The notes beneath the pieces were generated by a model. The model saw nothing but the letters and a program-made list of their open reading frames with translations. It did not search any database and was not told the origin of the DNA. Both the position numbers and the translations under genes were made by a program. From assembly GCF_050948175.1 (NCBI RefSeq), contig NW_027490092.1, positions 3,224,001 to 3,288,000 of the forward strand: a DNA stretch of 64,000 bases. The letters run 5' to 3'. Shown here piece by piece: positions 13,843-27,204 of the stretch (the first letter of the stretch is position 1; every line of letters starts with the position of its first letter). The DNA is from Xylocopa sonorina. Its lineage: Eukaryota > Arthropoda > Insecta > Hymenoptera > Apidae.

Positions 13843-16800
13843 GATACCGGATCTTATTTCTATGTTTCATGGTAAGGTATAATATGATTTGCGAAGTGTT
13901 ATGTATTCCTCGTCTACACATCAACTAAATGTAAATGCGCACTTCCTTGCAAGGAAATAGCGTTTGCAGATGTCTACGTATCGAAGCAATAGTGTTCAAA
14001 TGCTTCTTAAAACGAGATATTGCATCTCATATCTATGTTTCATGATACGATACAATATTCATTGCGAAGTGTTATGCATTCCTCGTCTACGATTCAAATG
14101 AATGTAAATGCAACACTTCCTTGCAAGGAAATAGCGTTTGCAGATGTCTACGTATCGTAGCAATAGAGTTCTTATGATTCTTAAAACGCGATATCGGATC
14201 TCATTTCTATGTTTCATGGTAAGATATAATATGATTTGCGAAGTGTTATGTGTTCCTCGTCTACACTTCAAATGAATGTAAATGCGACACTTTCTTGCAA
14301 GGAAATAGCGTTTGCAGATGTCTACGTATCGTAGCAATGGATTTCTGATGCTTCTTAAAACGCAATATCGCATCTCACTTCTATGATACATGGTAAGATA
14401 TAATATGATTTGCGAAGTGTCATGTATTCCTCGTCTACACTTCAAATGAATGTAAATGCGACACTTCCCTGCATGGAAATAGCGTTTGCAGATGTCTACG
14501 TATCGTAGCAACAGAGTTCTTATGATTCTTAAAACGCGATATCGCCTCTCATTCCTATGTTTCATGGTAAGATATAATATGATTTGCGGAGTGTCATGTA
14601 TTCCTCGTCTACACTTCAAATGAATGTAAATGCGACACTTCCTTACTAGGAAATAGCGTCCGCAGATGTCTAGGTATCGTAGCAATAGAGTTCTAATGCT
14701 TCTTAAAACGCGATATCGCATCTCATTTCTATGTTTCATGGTAAGATATAATATGATTTGCGAAGTGTTATGTATTCCTCGTCTACACATCAAATGAATG
14801 TAAATGCGACACTTTCTTGCAAGGAAATAGCGTTTGCAGATGTCTACGTATCGTAGCAATGGATTTCTGCTGCTTCTTAAAGCCGCGATATCGCATCTCA
14901 TTTCTATGTTTCATGGTAAGATATTATATGATTTGCGAAGTGTCATGTATTCCTCGTCAACACTTCAAATCAATGTAAATGCGACACTTCCTTGCAAGGA
15001 AATAGCGTTTGCAGATGTCTACGTATCGTAGCAATAGAGTTCTTATGATTCTTAAAACGCGATATCGCATCTCATTTCTATGTTTCATGGTAAGGTATAA
15101 TATTATTTGCGAAGTGTTATGTATACGTCGTCTACACTTCAAATGAATGTAAATGCGACACTTTCTTGCAAGGAAATAGCGTTTGCAGATGTCTACGTAT
15201 CGTAGCAATGGATTTCTGCTGCTTCTTTAAACGCGATATCGCATCTCATTTCTATGTTTCATGGTAAGGTATAATATGATTTGCGAAGTGTTATGTATTC
15301 CTCGTCTACACTTCAAATGAATGTAAATGCGACACTTTCTTGCAAGGAAATAGCGTTTGCAGATGTCTACGTATCGTAGCAATGGATTTCTGATGCTTCT
15401 TAAAACGCGATGACGCATCTCATTTCTATGTTTCATGGTAAGATATAATATGATTTGCGAAGTGTCATGTATTCCTCGTCCACGCTTCAAATGAATGTAA
15501 ATGCGACACTTCCTTGCAAGGAAATAGCGTTTGCAGATGTCTACGTATCGTAGCAATAGAGTTCTTATGATTCTTAAAACGCGACATCGGATCTCATTTC
15601 TATGTTTCATGGTAAGATATAATATGATTTGCGAAGTGTTATGTATTCCTCGTCTACACTTCAAATGAATGTAAATGCGATACTTTCTTGCAAGGAAATA
15701 GCGTTTGCAGATGTCTACGTATCGTAGCAATGGATTTCTGCTGCTTCTTAAAACGCGATATCGCATCTCACTTCTATGATTCATGGTAAGATATAATATG
15801 ATTTGCGAAGTGTCATGTATTCCTCGTCTACACTTCAAATGAATGTAAATGCGACACTTCGCTGCAAGGAAATAGCGTTTCCAGATGTCTACGTATCGTA
15901 GCAATAGAGTTCTTATGATTCTTAAAACGCGATATCGGATCTTATTTCTATGTTTCATGGTAAGGTATAATATGATTTGCGAAGTGTTATGTATTCCTCG
16001 TCTACACTTCAAATGAATGTAAATGCGACACTTTCTTGCAAGGAAATAGCGTTTGCAGATGTCTACGAATCGTAGCAATAGAGTTCTAATGCTTCTTAAA
16101 ACGCGATATCGCATCTCATTTCTATGTTTCATGGTAAGATATAATATGATTTGCGAAGTGTTATGTATTCCTTGTCTACACTTCAAATGAATGTAAATGC
16201 GACACTTCCTTGCTAGGAAATAGCGTCTGCAGATGTCTAGGTATCGTAGCAATAGAGTTCTAATGCTTCTTAAAACGCGATATCGCATCTCATTTCTATG
16301 TTTCATGGTAAGATATAATATGATTTGCGAAGTGTCATGTATTCCTCGTCCACGCTTCAAATGAATGTAAATGCGACACTTCCTTGCAAGGAAATAGCTT
16401 CTGCAGATGTCTAGGTATCGTAGCAATAGAGTTCTAATGCTTCTTAAAACGCGATATCGCATCTCATTTCTATGTTTCATGGTAAGATATAATATGATTT
16501 GCGAAGTGTCATGTATTCCTCGTCCACGCTTCAAATGAATGTAAATGCGACACTTCCTTGCAAGGAAATAGCGTTTGCAGATGCCTACGTATCGTAGCAA
16601 TAGAGTTCTTATGATCCTTAAAACGCGATATCGGATCTCATTTCTATGTTTCATGGTAAGATATAATATGATTTGCGAAGTGTCATGTATTCCTCGTCTA
16701 CACTTCAAATGAATATAAATGCGACACTTCCCTGCAAGGAAATAGCGTTTGCAGATGTCTACGTATCGTAGCAATAGAGTTCTTATGATTCTTAAAACGC

Positions 16801-17727
16801 GATACCGGATCTTATTTCTATGTTTCATGGTAAGGTATAATATGATTTGCGAAGTGTTATGTATTCCTCGTCTACACATCAACTAAATGTAAATGCGCAC
16901 TTCCTTGCAAGGAAATAGCGTTTGCAGATGTCTACGTATCGAAGCAATAGAGTTCAAATGCTTCTTAAAACGAGATATTGCATCTCATATCTATGTTTCA
17001 TGATACGATATAATATTCATTGCGAAGTGTTATGCATTCCTCGTCTACGATTCAAATGAATGTAAATGCAACACTTCCTTGCAAGAAAATAGCGTTTGCA
17101 GATGTCTACGTATCGTAGCAATAGAGTTCTTATGATTCTTAAAACGCGATATCGGATCTCATTTCTATGTTTCATGGTAAGATATAATATGATTTGCGAA
17201 GTGTTATGTGTTCCTCGTCTACACTTCAAATGAATGTAAATGCGACACTTTCTTGCAAGGAAATAGCGTTTGCAGATGTCTACATATCGTAGCAATGGAT
17301 TTCTGATGCTTCTTAAAACGCAATATCGCATCTCACTTCTATGATACATGGTAAGATATAATATGATTTGCGAAGTGTCATGTATTCCTCGTCTACACTT
17401 CAAATGAATGTAAATGCGACACTTCCCTGCATGGAAATAGCGTTTGCAGATGTCTACGTATCGTAGCAACAGAGTTCTTATGATTCTTAAAACGCGATAT
17501 CGCCTCTCATTCCTATGTTTCATGGTAAGATATAATATGATTTGCGGAGTGTCATGTATTCCTCGTCTACACTTCAAATGAATGTAAATGCGACACTTCC
17601 TTACTAGGAAATAGCGTCCGCAGATGTCTAGGTATCGTAGCAATAGAGTTCTAATGCTTCTTAAAACGCGATATCGCATCTCATTTCTATGTTTCAAGGT
17701 AAGATATAATATGATTTGCGAAGTGTT
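13050..17727. repeat. 17-mer segmental duplication, 2,958 bp offset
   Basis: About 1.7 kb at 13,050-14,768 matches 16,008-17,727 at exactly 17 x 174 bp. Shared rare words are gatgcctacg (13,622; 16,580), catcaactaaatg, gcgcacttcc with a missing a, tgtgttcctcgt (14,249; 17,207) and ttactaggaaatagcgtcc. The first copy is also the second half of the heptamer, so the 17-mer exchange came after the heptamer duplication, or overlapped it. Confidence 0.85.
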
Positions 17728-18990
17728 ATGCATTCCTCGTCTACGATTCAAATGTATGTAAATGCGACACTTTCTTGCAAGGAAACAGCGTTTGCAGATG
17801 TCTACGTATCGTAGCAATCGATTTCTGATGCTTCTTAAAACGCGATAACGCATCTCATTTCTATGTTTCATGGTAAGATATAATATGATTTGCGAAGTGT
17901 CATGTATTCCACGTCCAGGCTTCAAATGAATGTAAATGCGACACTTCCTTGCAAGGAAATAGCGTTTGCAGATTTCTACGTATCGTAGCAATAGAGTTCT
18001 TATGATCCTTAAAACGCAATATCGGATCTCATTTCTATGTTTCATGGTAAGATATAATATGATTTGCGAAGTGTCATGTATTCCTCGTCTACACTTCAAA
18101 CGAATATAAATGCGACACTTCCCTGCAAGGAAATAGCGTTTGCAGATGTCTACGTATCGTAGCAATAGAGTTCTTATGATTCTTAAAACGCGATATCGGA
18201 TCTTATTTCTATGTTTCATGGTAAGGTATAATATGATTTGCGAAGTGTTATGTATTCCTCGTCTACACATCAACTAAATGTAAATGCGCACTTCCTTGCA
18301 AGGAAATAGCGTTTGCAGATGTCTACGTATCGAAGCAATAGAGTTCAAATGCATCTTAAAACGAGATATTGCATCTCATATCTATGTTTCATGATACGAT
18401 ATAATATTCATTGCGAAGTGTTATGCATTCCTCGTCTACGATTCAAATGAATGTAAATGCAACACTTCCTTGCAAGGAAATAGCGTTTGCAGATGTCTAC
18501 GTATCGTAGCAATAGAGTTCTTATGATTCTTAAAACGCGATATCGGATCTCATTTCTATGTTTCATGGTAAGATATAATATGATTTGCGAAGTGTTATGT
18601 ATTCCTCGTCTACACTTCAAATGAATGTAAATGCGACACTTTCTTGCAAGGAAATAGCGTTTGCAGATGTCTACGTATCGTAGCAATGGATTTCTGATGC
18701 TTCCTAAAACGCAATATCGCATCTCACTTCTATGATTCATGGTAAGATATAATATGATTTGCGAAGTGTCATGTATTCCTCGTCTACACTTCAAATGAAT
18801 GTAAATGCGACACTTCCCTGAATGGAAATAGCGTTTGCAGATGTCTACGTATCGTAGCAACAGAGTTCTTATGATTCTTAAAACGCGATATCGCCTCTCA
18901 TTCCTATGTTTCATGGTAAGATATAATATGATTTGCGGAGTGTCATGTATTCCTCGTCTACACTTCAAATGAATGTAAATGCGACACTTT
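16525..18990. repeat. 8-mer duplication, 1,391 bp offset
   Basis: About 16,525-17,606 matches about 17,917-18,990. The catcaactaaatg word moves from 16,876 to 18,267, that is 8 x 174 minus the shared 1-bp deletion. The copies differ at several sites (gatgcctacg against gatttctacg, ctgcatgg against ctgaatgg), so this pair is more diverged than the heptamer. Confidence 0.75.
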
Positions 18991-21226
18991 CTTGCAAGGA
19001 AATAGCGTTTGCAGATGTCTACGTATCATAGCAATGGATTTCTGATGCTTCTTAAAACGCGATATCGCATCTCACTTCTATGATTCATGGTAAGATATGA
19101 TATGATTTGCGAAGTGTCATGTATTCCTCGTCTACACTTCAAATGAATGTAAATGCGACACTTCCCTGCATGGAAATAGCGTTTGCAGATGTCTACTCGT
19201 CGTAGCAATGGATTTCTGATGCTTCTTAAAACGCGATAACGCATCTCATTTCTATGTTTCATGGTAAGATATAATACGATTTGCGAAGTGTCATGTATTC
19301 CACGTCCACGCTTCAAATGAATGTAAATGCGACACTTTCTTGCAAGGAAATAGCGTTTGCAGATGTCTACGTATCGTAGAAATGGATTTCTGATGCTTCT
19401 TAAAACGCGATAACGCATCTCATTTCTATGTTTCATGGTAAGATATAATATGATTTGCGAAGTGTCATGTATTCCTTGTCCAGGCTTCAAATGAATGTAA
19501 ATGCGACACTTCGTTGCAAGGAAATAGCGTTTGCAGATGTCTACGTATCGTACCAATAGAGTTCTTATGATTCTTAAAACGCGATATCGGATCTCATTTC
19601 TATGTTTCATGGTAAGATATAATATGATTTGCGAAGTGTTATGTATTCCTCGTCTACACTTCAAATGAATGTAAATGCGACACTTTCTTGCAAGGAAATA
19701 GCGTTTGCAGATGTCTACGTATCATAGCAATGGATTTCTGATGCTTCTTAAAACGCGATATCGCATCTCACTTCTATGATTCATGGTAAGATATAATATG
19801 ATTTGCGAAGTGTCATGTATTCCTCGTCTACACTTCAAATGAATGTAAATGCGACACTTCCCTGCATGGAAATAGCGTTTGCAGATGTCTACGTATCGTA
19901 GCAATAGAGTTCTTATGATTCTTAAAACGCGATATCGCCTCTCATTCCTATGTTTCATGGTAAGATATAATATGATTTGCGGAGTGTCATGTATTCCTCG
20001 TCTACACTTCAAACGAATGTAAATGCGACACTTCCTTGCAAGGAAATAGCGTTTGCAAATGTCTACCTGTCGTAGCAATAGTGTTCTAATGCTTCTTAAA
20101 ACGCGATATCGGATCTCATTTCTATGTTTCATGGTAAGATATAATATGATTTGCGGAGTGTTATGTATTCCTCGTCTACATTTCAAATGAATGTAAATGC
20201 GACTCTTTCTTGCAAGGAAATAGCGTTTGCAGATGTCTACGTATCGTAGCAATGGATTTCTGCTGCTTCTTAAAACGCGATATCGCATCTCATTTCTATG
20301 TTTCATGGTAAGGTATAATATGATTTGCGAAGTGTTATGTATTCCTCGTCAACACTTCAAATGAATGTAAATGCGACACTTTCTTGCAAGGAAGTAGTGT
20401 TTGTAGATGTCTACGTATCGTAGCAATGGATTTCTGATGCTTCTTAAAACGCGATAACGCATCTCATTTCTATGTTTCATGGTAAGATATAATATGATTT
20501 GCGAAGTGTCATGTATTCCTCGTCCAGGCTTCAAATGAATGTAAATGCGACACTTCCCTGCATGGAAATAGCGTTTGCAGATGTCTACTCATCGTAGCAA
20601 TGGATTTCTGATGCTTCTTAAAACGCGATAACGCATCTCATTTCTATGTTTCATGGTAAGATATAATATGATTTGCGAAGTGTCATGTATTCCTCGTCCA
20701 CGCTTCAAATGAATGTAAATGCGACACTTCCCTGCAAGGAAATAGCGTTTGCAGATGTCTACGTATCGTAGCAATAGAGTTCTTATGATTCTTAAAACGC
20801 GATATCGGAACTCATTTCTATGTTTCATGGTAAGATATAATATGATTTGCGAAGTATCATGTATTCCTCGTCTACGATTCAAATGAATGTAAATGCGACA
20901 CTTCCTTCCAAGGAAATAGCGTCTGCAGATGTCTAGGTATCGTAGCAATAGAGTTCTAATACTTCTTAAAACGCGATATCGCATCTCATTTCTATGTTTC
21001 ATGATAAGATATAATATGATTTGCGAAGTGTTATGCATTCCTCGTCTACGATTCAAATGAATGTAAATGCGACACTCCCTTGCAAGGAAATAGCATTTGC
21101 AGATGTCTACGTATCGTAGCAATAGAGTTCAAATGCTTCTTAAAACGAGATATTGCATCTCATATCTATGTTTCATGGTAAGATATAATATTCATTGCGA
21201 AGTCTTATGCATTCCTCGTCTACGAT

Positions 21227-21358
21227 TCAAATGAATGTAAATGCGACACTTCCTTGCAAGGAAATAGCGTTTGCAGATGTCTGCGTAACGTTGCAATAGA
21301 GTTCTTATGATTCTTAAATCGCGATATTGCATCTCATTTCTATGTTTCATGGTACGAT
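21227..21358. repeat. Shortened 132-bp unit (42-bp deletion), copy 1
   Basis: The unit runs from tcatggta straight into cgattcaaatg, missing the 42 bp that normally span agatataat to cctcgtcta. The distance between successive tcaaatg starts is 132 instead of 174. Forty-two is a multiple of three, so the open minus-strand frame is not shifted. Confidence 0.95.
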
Positions 21359-24300
21359 TCAAATGAATGTAAATGCGACACTTCCTTGCAAGGAAATAGC
21401 GTCTGCAGATGTCTAGGTATCGTAGCAATAGAGTTCTAATGCTTCTTAAAACGCGATATCGCATCTCATTTCTATGTTTCATGGTAAGATATAATATGAT
21501 TTGCAAAGTGTTATGCATTCCTCGTCTACACTTCAAATGAATGTAAATGCGACACTTTCTTGCAAGGAAATAGCGTTTGCAGATGTCTACGTATCGTAGC
21601 AATGGATTTCTGATGCTTCCTAAAACGCAATATCGCATCTCACTGGTATGATTCATGGTAAGATATAATATGATTTGCGAAGTGTCATGTATTCCTCGTC
21701 TACACTTCAAATGAATGTAAATGCGACACTTCCCTGAATGGAAATAGCGTTTGCAGATGTCTACGTATCGTAGCAACAGAGTTCTTATGATTCTTAAAAC
21801 GCGATATCGCCTCTCATTCCTATGTTTCATGGTAAGATATAATATGATTTGCGGAGTGTCATGTATTCCTCGTCTACACTTCAAATGAATGTAAATGCGA
21901 CACTTTCTTGCAAGGAAATAGCGTTTGCTGATGTCTACGTATCATAGCAATGGATTTCTGATGCTTCTTAAAACGCGATATCGCATCTCACTTCTATGAT
22001 TCATGGTAAGATATGATATGATTTGCGAAGTGTCATGTATTCCTCGTCTACACTTCAAATGAATGTAAATGCGACACTTCCCTGCATGGAAATAGCGTTT
22101 GCAGATGTCTACTCGTCGTAGCAATGGATTTCTGATGCTTCTTAAAACGCGATAACGCATCTCATTTCTATGTTTCATGGTAAGATATAATACGATTTGC
22201 GAAGTGTCATGTATTCCACGTCCACGCTTCAAATGAATGTAAATGCGACACTTTCTTGCAAGGAAATAGCGTTTGCAGATGTCTACGTATCGTAGAAATG
22301 GATTTCTGATGCTTCTTAAAACGCGATAACGCATCTCATTTCTATGTTTCATGGTAAGATATAATATGATTTGCGAAGTGTCATGTATTCCTTGTCCAGG
22401 CTTCAAATGAATGTAAATGCGACACTTCGTTGCAAGGAAATAGCGTTTGCAGATGTCTACGTATCGTACCAATAGAGTTCTTCTGATTCTTAAAACGCGA
22501 TATCGGATCTCATTTCTATGTTTCATGGTAAGATATAATATGATTTGCGAAGTGTTATGTATTCCTCGTCTACACTTCAAATGAATGTAAATGCGACACT
22601 TTCTTGCAAGGAAATAGCGTTTGCAGATGTCTACGTATCATAGCAATGGATTTCTGATGCTTCTTAAAACGCGATATCGCATCTCACTTCTATGATTCAT
22701 GGTAAGATATAATATGATTTGCGAAGTGTCATGTATTCCTCGTCTACACTTCAAATGAATGTAAATGCGACACTTCCCTGCATGGAAATAGCGTTTGCAG
22801 ATGTCTACGTATCGTAGCAATAGAGTTCTTATGATTCTTAAAACGCGATATCGCCTCTCATTCCTATGTTTCATGGTAAGATATAATATGATTTGCGGAG
22901 TGTCATGTATTCCTCGTCTACACTTCAAACGAATGTAAATGCGACACTTCCTTGCAAGGAAATAGCGTTTGCAAATGTCTACCTGTCGTAGCAATAGTGT
23001 TCTAATGCTTCTTAAAACGCGATATCGGATCTCATTTCTATGTTTCATGGTAAGATATAATATGATTTGCGGAGTGTTATGTATTCCTCGTCTACATTTC
23101 AAATGAATGTAAATGCGACTCTTTCTTGCAAGGAAATAGCGTTTGCAGATGTCTACGTATCGTAGCAATGGATTTCTGCTGCTTCTTAAAACGCGATATC
23201 GCATCTCATTTCTATGTTTCATGGTAAGGTATAATATGATTTGCGAAGTGTTATGTATTCCTCGTCAACACTTCAAATGAATGTAAATGCGACACTTTCT
23301 TGCAAGGAAGTAGTGTTTGTAGATGTCTACGTATCGTAGCAATGGATTTCTGATGCTTCTTAAAACGCGATAACGCATCTCATTTCTATGTTTCATGGTA
23401 AGATATAATATGATTTGCGAAGTGTCATGTATTCCTCGTCCAGGCTTCAAATGAATGTAAATGCGACACTTCGTTGCAAGGAAATACCGTTTGCAGATGT
23501 CTACGTATCGTAGCAATAGAGTTCTTATGATTCTTAAATCGCGATATTGCATCTCATTTCTATGTTTCATGGTAGGATATAATATGATTTGCGAAGTGTT
23601 ATGTATTCCTCGTCTACACTTCAAATGTATGTGAATGCGACACTTCATGCTAGGAAATAGCGTCTGCAGATGTCTACGTATCCTAGCAATAGATTTCTAA
23701 TGCTTCCTAAAACGCGATATCGCATCTCATTTCTATGATTCATGGTAAGATATAATATGATTTGCGAAGTGTCATGTATTCCTCGTCTACACTTCAAATG
23801 AATGTAAATGCGACACTTCCCTGCATGGAAATAGCGTTTGCAGATGTCTACTCATCGTAGCAATGGATTTCTGATGCTTCTTAAAACGCGATAACGCATC
23901 TCATTTCTATGTTTCATGGTAAGATATAATATGATTTGCGAAGTGTCATGTATTCCTCGTCCACGCTTCAAATGAATGTAAATGCGACACTTCCCTGCAA
24001 GGAAATAGCGTTTGCAGATGTCTACGTATCGTAGCAATAGAGTTCTTATGATTCTTAAAACGCGATATCGGAACTCATTTCTATGTTTCATGGTAAGATA
24101 TAATATGATTTGCGAAGTATCATGTATTCCTCGTCTACGATTCAAATGAATGTAAATGCGACACTTCCTTCCAAGGAAATAGCGTCTGCAGATGTCTAGG
24201 TATCGTAGCAATAGAGTTCTAATACTTCTTAAAACGCGATATCGCATCTCATTTCTATGTTTCATGATAAGATATAATATGATTTGCGAAGTGTTATGCA

Positions 24301-24489
24301 TTCCTCGTCTACGATTCAAATGAATGTAAATGCGACACTCCCTTGCAAGGTAATAGCATTTGCAGATGTCTACGTATCGTAGCAATAGAGTTCAAATGCT
24401 TCTTAAAACGAGATATTGCATCTCATATCTATGTTTCATGGTAAGATATAATATTCATTGCGAAGTCTTATGCATTCCTCGTCTACGAT

Positions 24490-24621
24490 TCAAATGAATG
24501 TAAATGCGACACTTCCTTGCAAGGAAATAGCGTTTGCAGATGTCTGCGTAACGTTGCAATAGAGTTCTTATGATTCTTAAATCGCGATATTGCATCTCAT
24601 TTCTATGTTTCATGGTACGAT
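24490..24621. repeat. Shortened 132-bp unit, copy 2
   Basis: It has the same ggta/cgattc junction (24,614) as the unit at 21,227. It sits in the second copy of the 17-mer, with the same flanking variants (tctgcgtaacgttgc, cttaaatcgcgatattgc), so it arose by duplication of that unit. Confidence 0.95.
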
Positions 24622-24819
24622 TCAAATGAATGTAAATGCGACACTTCCTTGCAAGGAAATAGCGTCTGCAGATGTCTAGGTATCGTAGCAATAGAGTTCT
24701 AATGCTTCTTAAAACGCGATATCGCATCTCATTTCTATATTTCATGGTAAGATATAATATGATTTGCAAAGTGTTATGCATTCCTCGTCTACACTTCAAA
24801 TGAATGTAAATGCGACACT

Positions 24820-27204
24820 TCCATGTTAGTAAATAGCGCTTGCAGATGTCTACTTATCGAAGCAATAGATTTCAAATGCTTCTTAAAACGAGATATTGCA
24901 TCTCATATCTATGTTTCATGATAAGATATGATATTCATTGCGAAGTGTTATGCATTGCTCGTCTACGATACAAATGAATGTTAATGCGACACTTCCTTGC
25001 AAGGAAATTGCGTTTGCAGATTTCTACGTATCGTAGCAATAGATTTCTAATGCTTCTTAAATAGCGATATCGCATCTCATTTCTATGTTTCATGGTAAGA
25101 TATAATATGATTTGCGAAGTGTTATGTAGTCCTCGCCTACACTTCAAATGAATGTAAGTGCGACACTTCCTTGCTAGGAAATAGCGTTTGCAGATGTCTA
25201 CGTATCGAAGCAATAGAGTTCAAATGCTTCTTAAAAAGAGATATTGCATCTCTTTTCTATGTTTCATGATAAGATATAATATTCTTTGCGAAGTGTTATG
25301 CATTCCTCGTCTACGATTCAAATGAATGTAAATGCGACACTTCCTTGCAAGGAAATAGCGTCTGCAGATGTCTAGGTATCGTAGCAATAGATTTCTAATG
25401 CTTCTTAAAACGCGATATCGCATCTCATTTCTATGTTTAATGGTAAGATGTAATATGATTTGCGAAGTGTTATCTATTCCTCGTCTACACTTCAAATGAA
25501 TGTAAATGCGACACTTCGTTGCTAGGAAATAGCGTTTGCAGATGTCTACTTATCGAAGCAATAGAGTTCAAATGCTTCTTAAAACGAGATATTGCATCTC
25601 ATATCTATGTTTCATGATAAGATATAATATTCATTGCGAAGTGTTATGCATTGCTTGTCTACGATACAAATGAATGTTAATGCGACACTTCCTTGCAAGG
25701 AAATTGCGTTTGCAGATTTCTACGTATCGTAGCAATGGATTTCTAATGCTTCTTAAATAGCGATATCGCATCTCATTTCTATGTTTCATGGTAAGATATA
25801 ATATGATTTGCGAAGTGTTAAGTAGTCCTCGTCTACACTTCAAATGAATGTAAATGCGACACTTCGTTGCTAGGAAATAGCGTTTGCAGATGTCTACGTA
25901 TCGAAGCAATAGAGTTCAGATGCTTCTTAAAACGAGATATTGCATCTCTTATCTATGTCTCATGATAAGATATCATATTCTTTGCGAAGTGTTATGCATT
26001 CCTCGTCTACGATTCAAATGAATGTAAATGCGACACTACCTTGCAAGGAAATAGCGTTTCCAGATGTCTACGTATCGAAGCAATAGAGTTCAAATGCTTC
26101 TTAATACGAGATATTGCATCTCATATCTATGTTTCTTGATAAGATATAATATTCATTGCGAAGTGTTATGCATTCCTCGTCTACGTTTCAAATGAATGTA
26201 AATGCGACACTTACTTGCAAGGAAATAGCGTTGGCAGATGTCTACGTATCGTAGCAATAGAGTTCCAATGCTTCTTAAAACGCGATATCGCATCTCATTT
26301 CTATGTTTCATGGTAAGATATGATATGATTTGCGAAGTGTTATGTATTCCTCGTCTACACTTCAAATGAATGTAAATGCGAGACTTCCTTGCAAGGAAAT
26401 AGCGTTTGCAAATGTCTACATATCGTAGCAATGGTGTTCTAATGCTTCTTAAAAACGCGATATCGCATCTCATTTCTATGTTTCATGGTAAGATATAATA
26501 TGATTGGCGAAGTGTTATGTATTCCTCGTCTACACTTCAAATGAATGTAAATGCGACACTTCCTTGCTAGGAAATAGCGTTTGCAGATGTCTACGTATCG
26601 TAGCAATAGTGTTCTTATGATTCTTAGAACGCGATATCGCATCTCATTCCCATGTTTCATGGTAAGATATAATATGATTTGCGAAGTGTTATGTATTCCT
26701 CGTTTGCACTTCAAATGAATGTAAATGCAACACTTCCTTGCAAGGAAATAGCGTATGCAGATGTCTACGTATCGTAGCAATAGAGTTCATATGATTCCTA
26801 AAACGCGATATCGCATCTCATTTCTATATTTCATGGTAAGATATAATATGATTTGCGAAGTGTTATGTATTCCTCGTCTACACTTCAAATGAATGTAAAT
26901 GCGACACTTCCTTGCTAGAAAATAGCGTCTGCAGATGTCTGGGTATCGTAGCAGTAGAGTTCTAATGCTTCTTAAAACGCGATATCGCATCTCATTTCTA
27001 TGTTTCATGGTAAGATATAATATGATTTGCGAAGTGTTATGTATTCCTCGTCTATACTTCAAATGAATGTAAATGCGACACTTCCCTGCAAGGAAATAGC
27101 GTCTGCAGATGTCTACGTATCGTAGGAATAGAGTTCTTATGATTCTTAAAACGCGATATCGGATCTTATTTCTATGTTTCATGGTAAGATATAATATGAT
27201 TTGC
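24820..27204. repeat. Irregular satellite with a tetramer-spaced pair
   Basis: About 378 bp at 24,843-25,220 recurs at 25,539-25,916 (4 x 174). Shared rare words are ctacttatcgaagc, cgatacaaatgaatgttaat and gcagatttctacg. Type B units start near 24,889, 25,235, 25,584, 25,932 and 26,106. The part from about 25,920 to 26,510 resembles 60,115-60,705. A single-base insertion in the a-run at about 26,451 shifts the minus-strand frame. Confidence 0.75.

Larger units (their letters stand above)
18601..24819. repeat. 17-mer duplication with shortened unit, 2,916/3,263 bp offsets
   Basis: Sequence at 18,601-20,556 recurs at 21,517-23,472 (offset 2,916 = 17 x 174 - 42). Sequence at 20,531-21,556 recurs at 23,794-24,819 (offset 3,263). 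The second copy thus carries about 347 extra bases, two units with one missing base, near 23,472-23,794. Shared rare words are ctactcgtcgtag, cgtccaggcttc, caaatgtctacctgtcg and the 42-bp deletion junction. I noticed only a handful of single-base differences. Confidence 0.85.

Noticed and set aside
11282..13924. 880-residue minus-strand open frame as a protein-coding gene
   Set aside because: It is a pure 58-residue repeat arising from a unit length divisible by three. It starts and ends where unit variants create or remove stops, has no distinct ends or flanking signals, and its substitutions do not look codon-biased. The same applies to the long minus-strand frames at 15,227, 17,017, 37,545, 51,422 and 53,654 and to all shorter ones.
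14834..15031. Plus-strand open frame of 65 codons
   Set aside because: It exists only because an extra base near 14,881 shifts the frame of one unit; it has no homology signal and no independent support.
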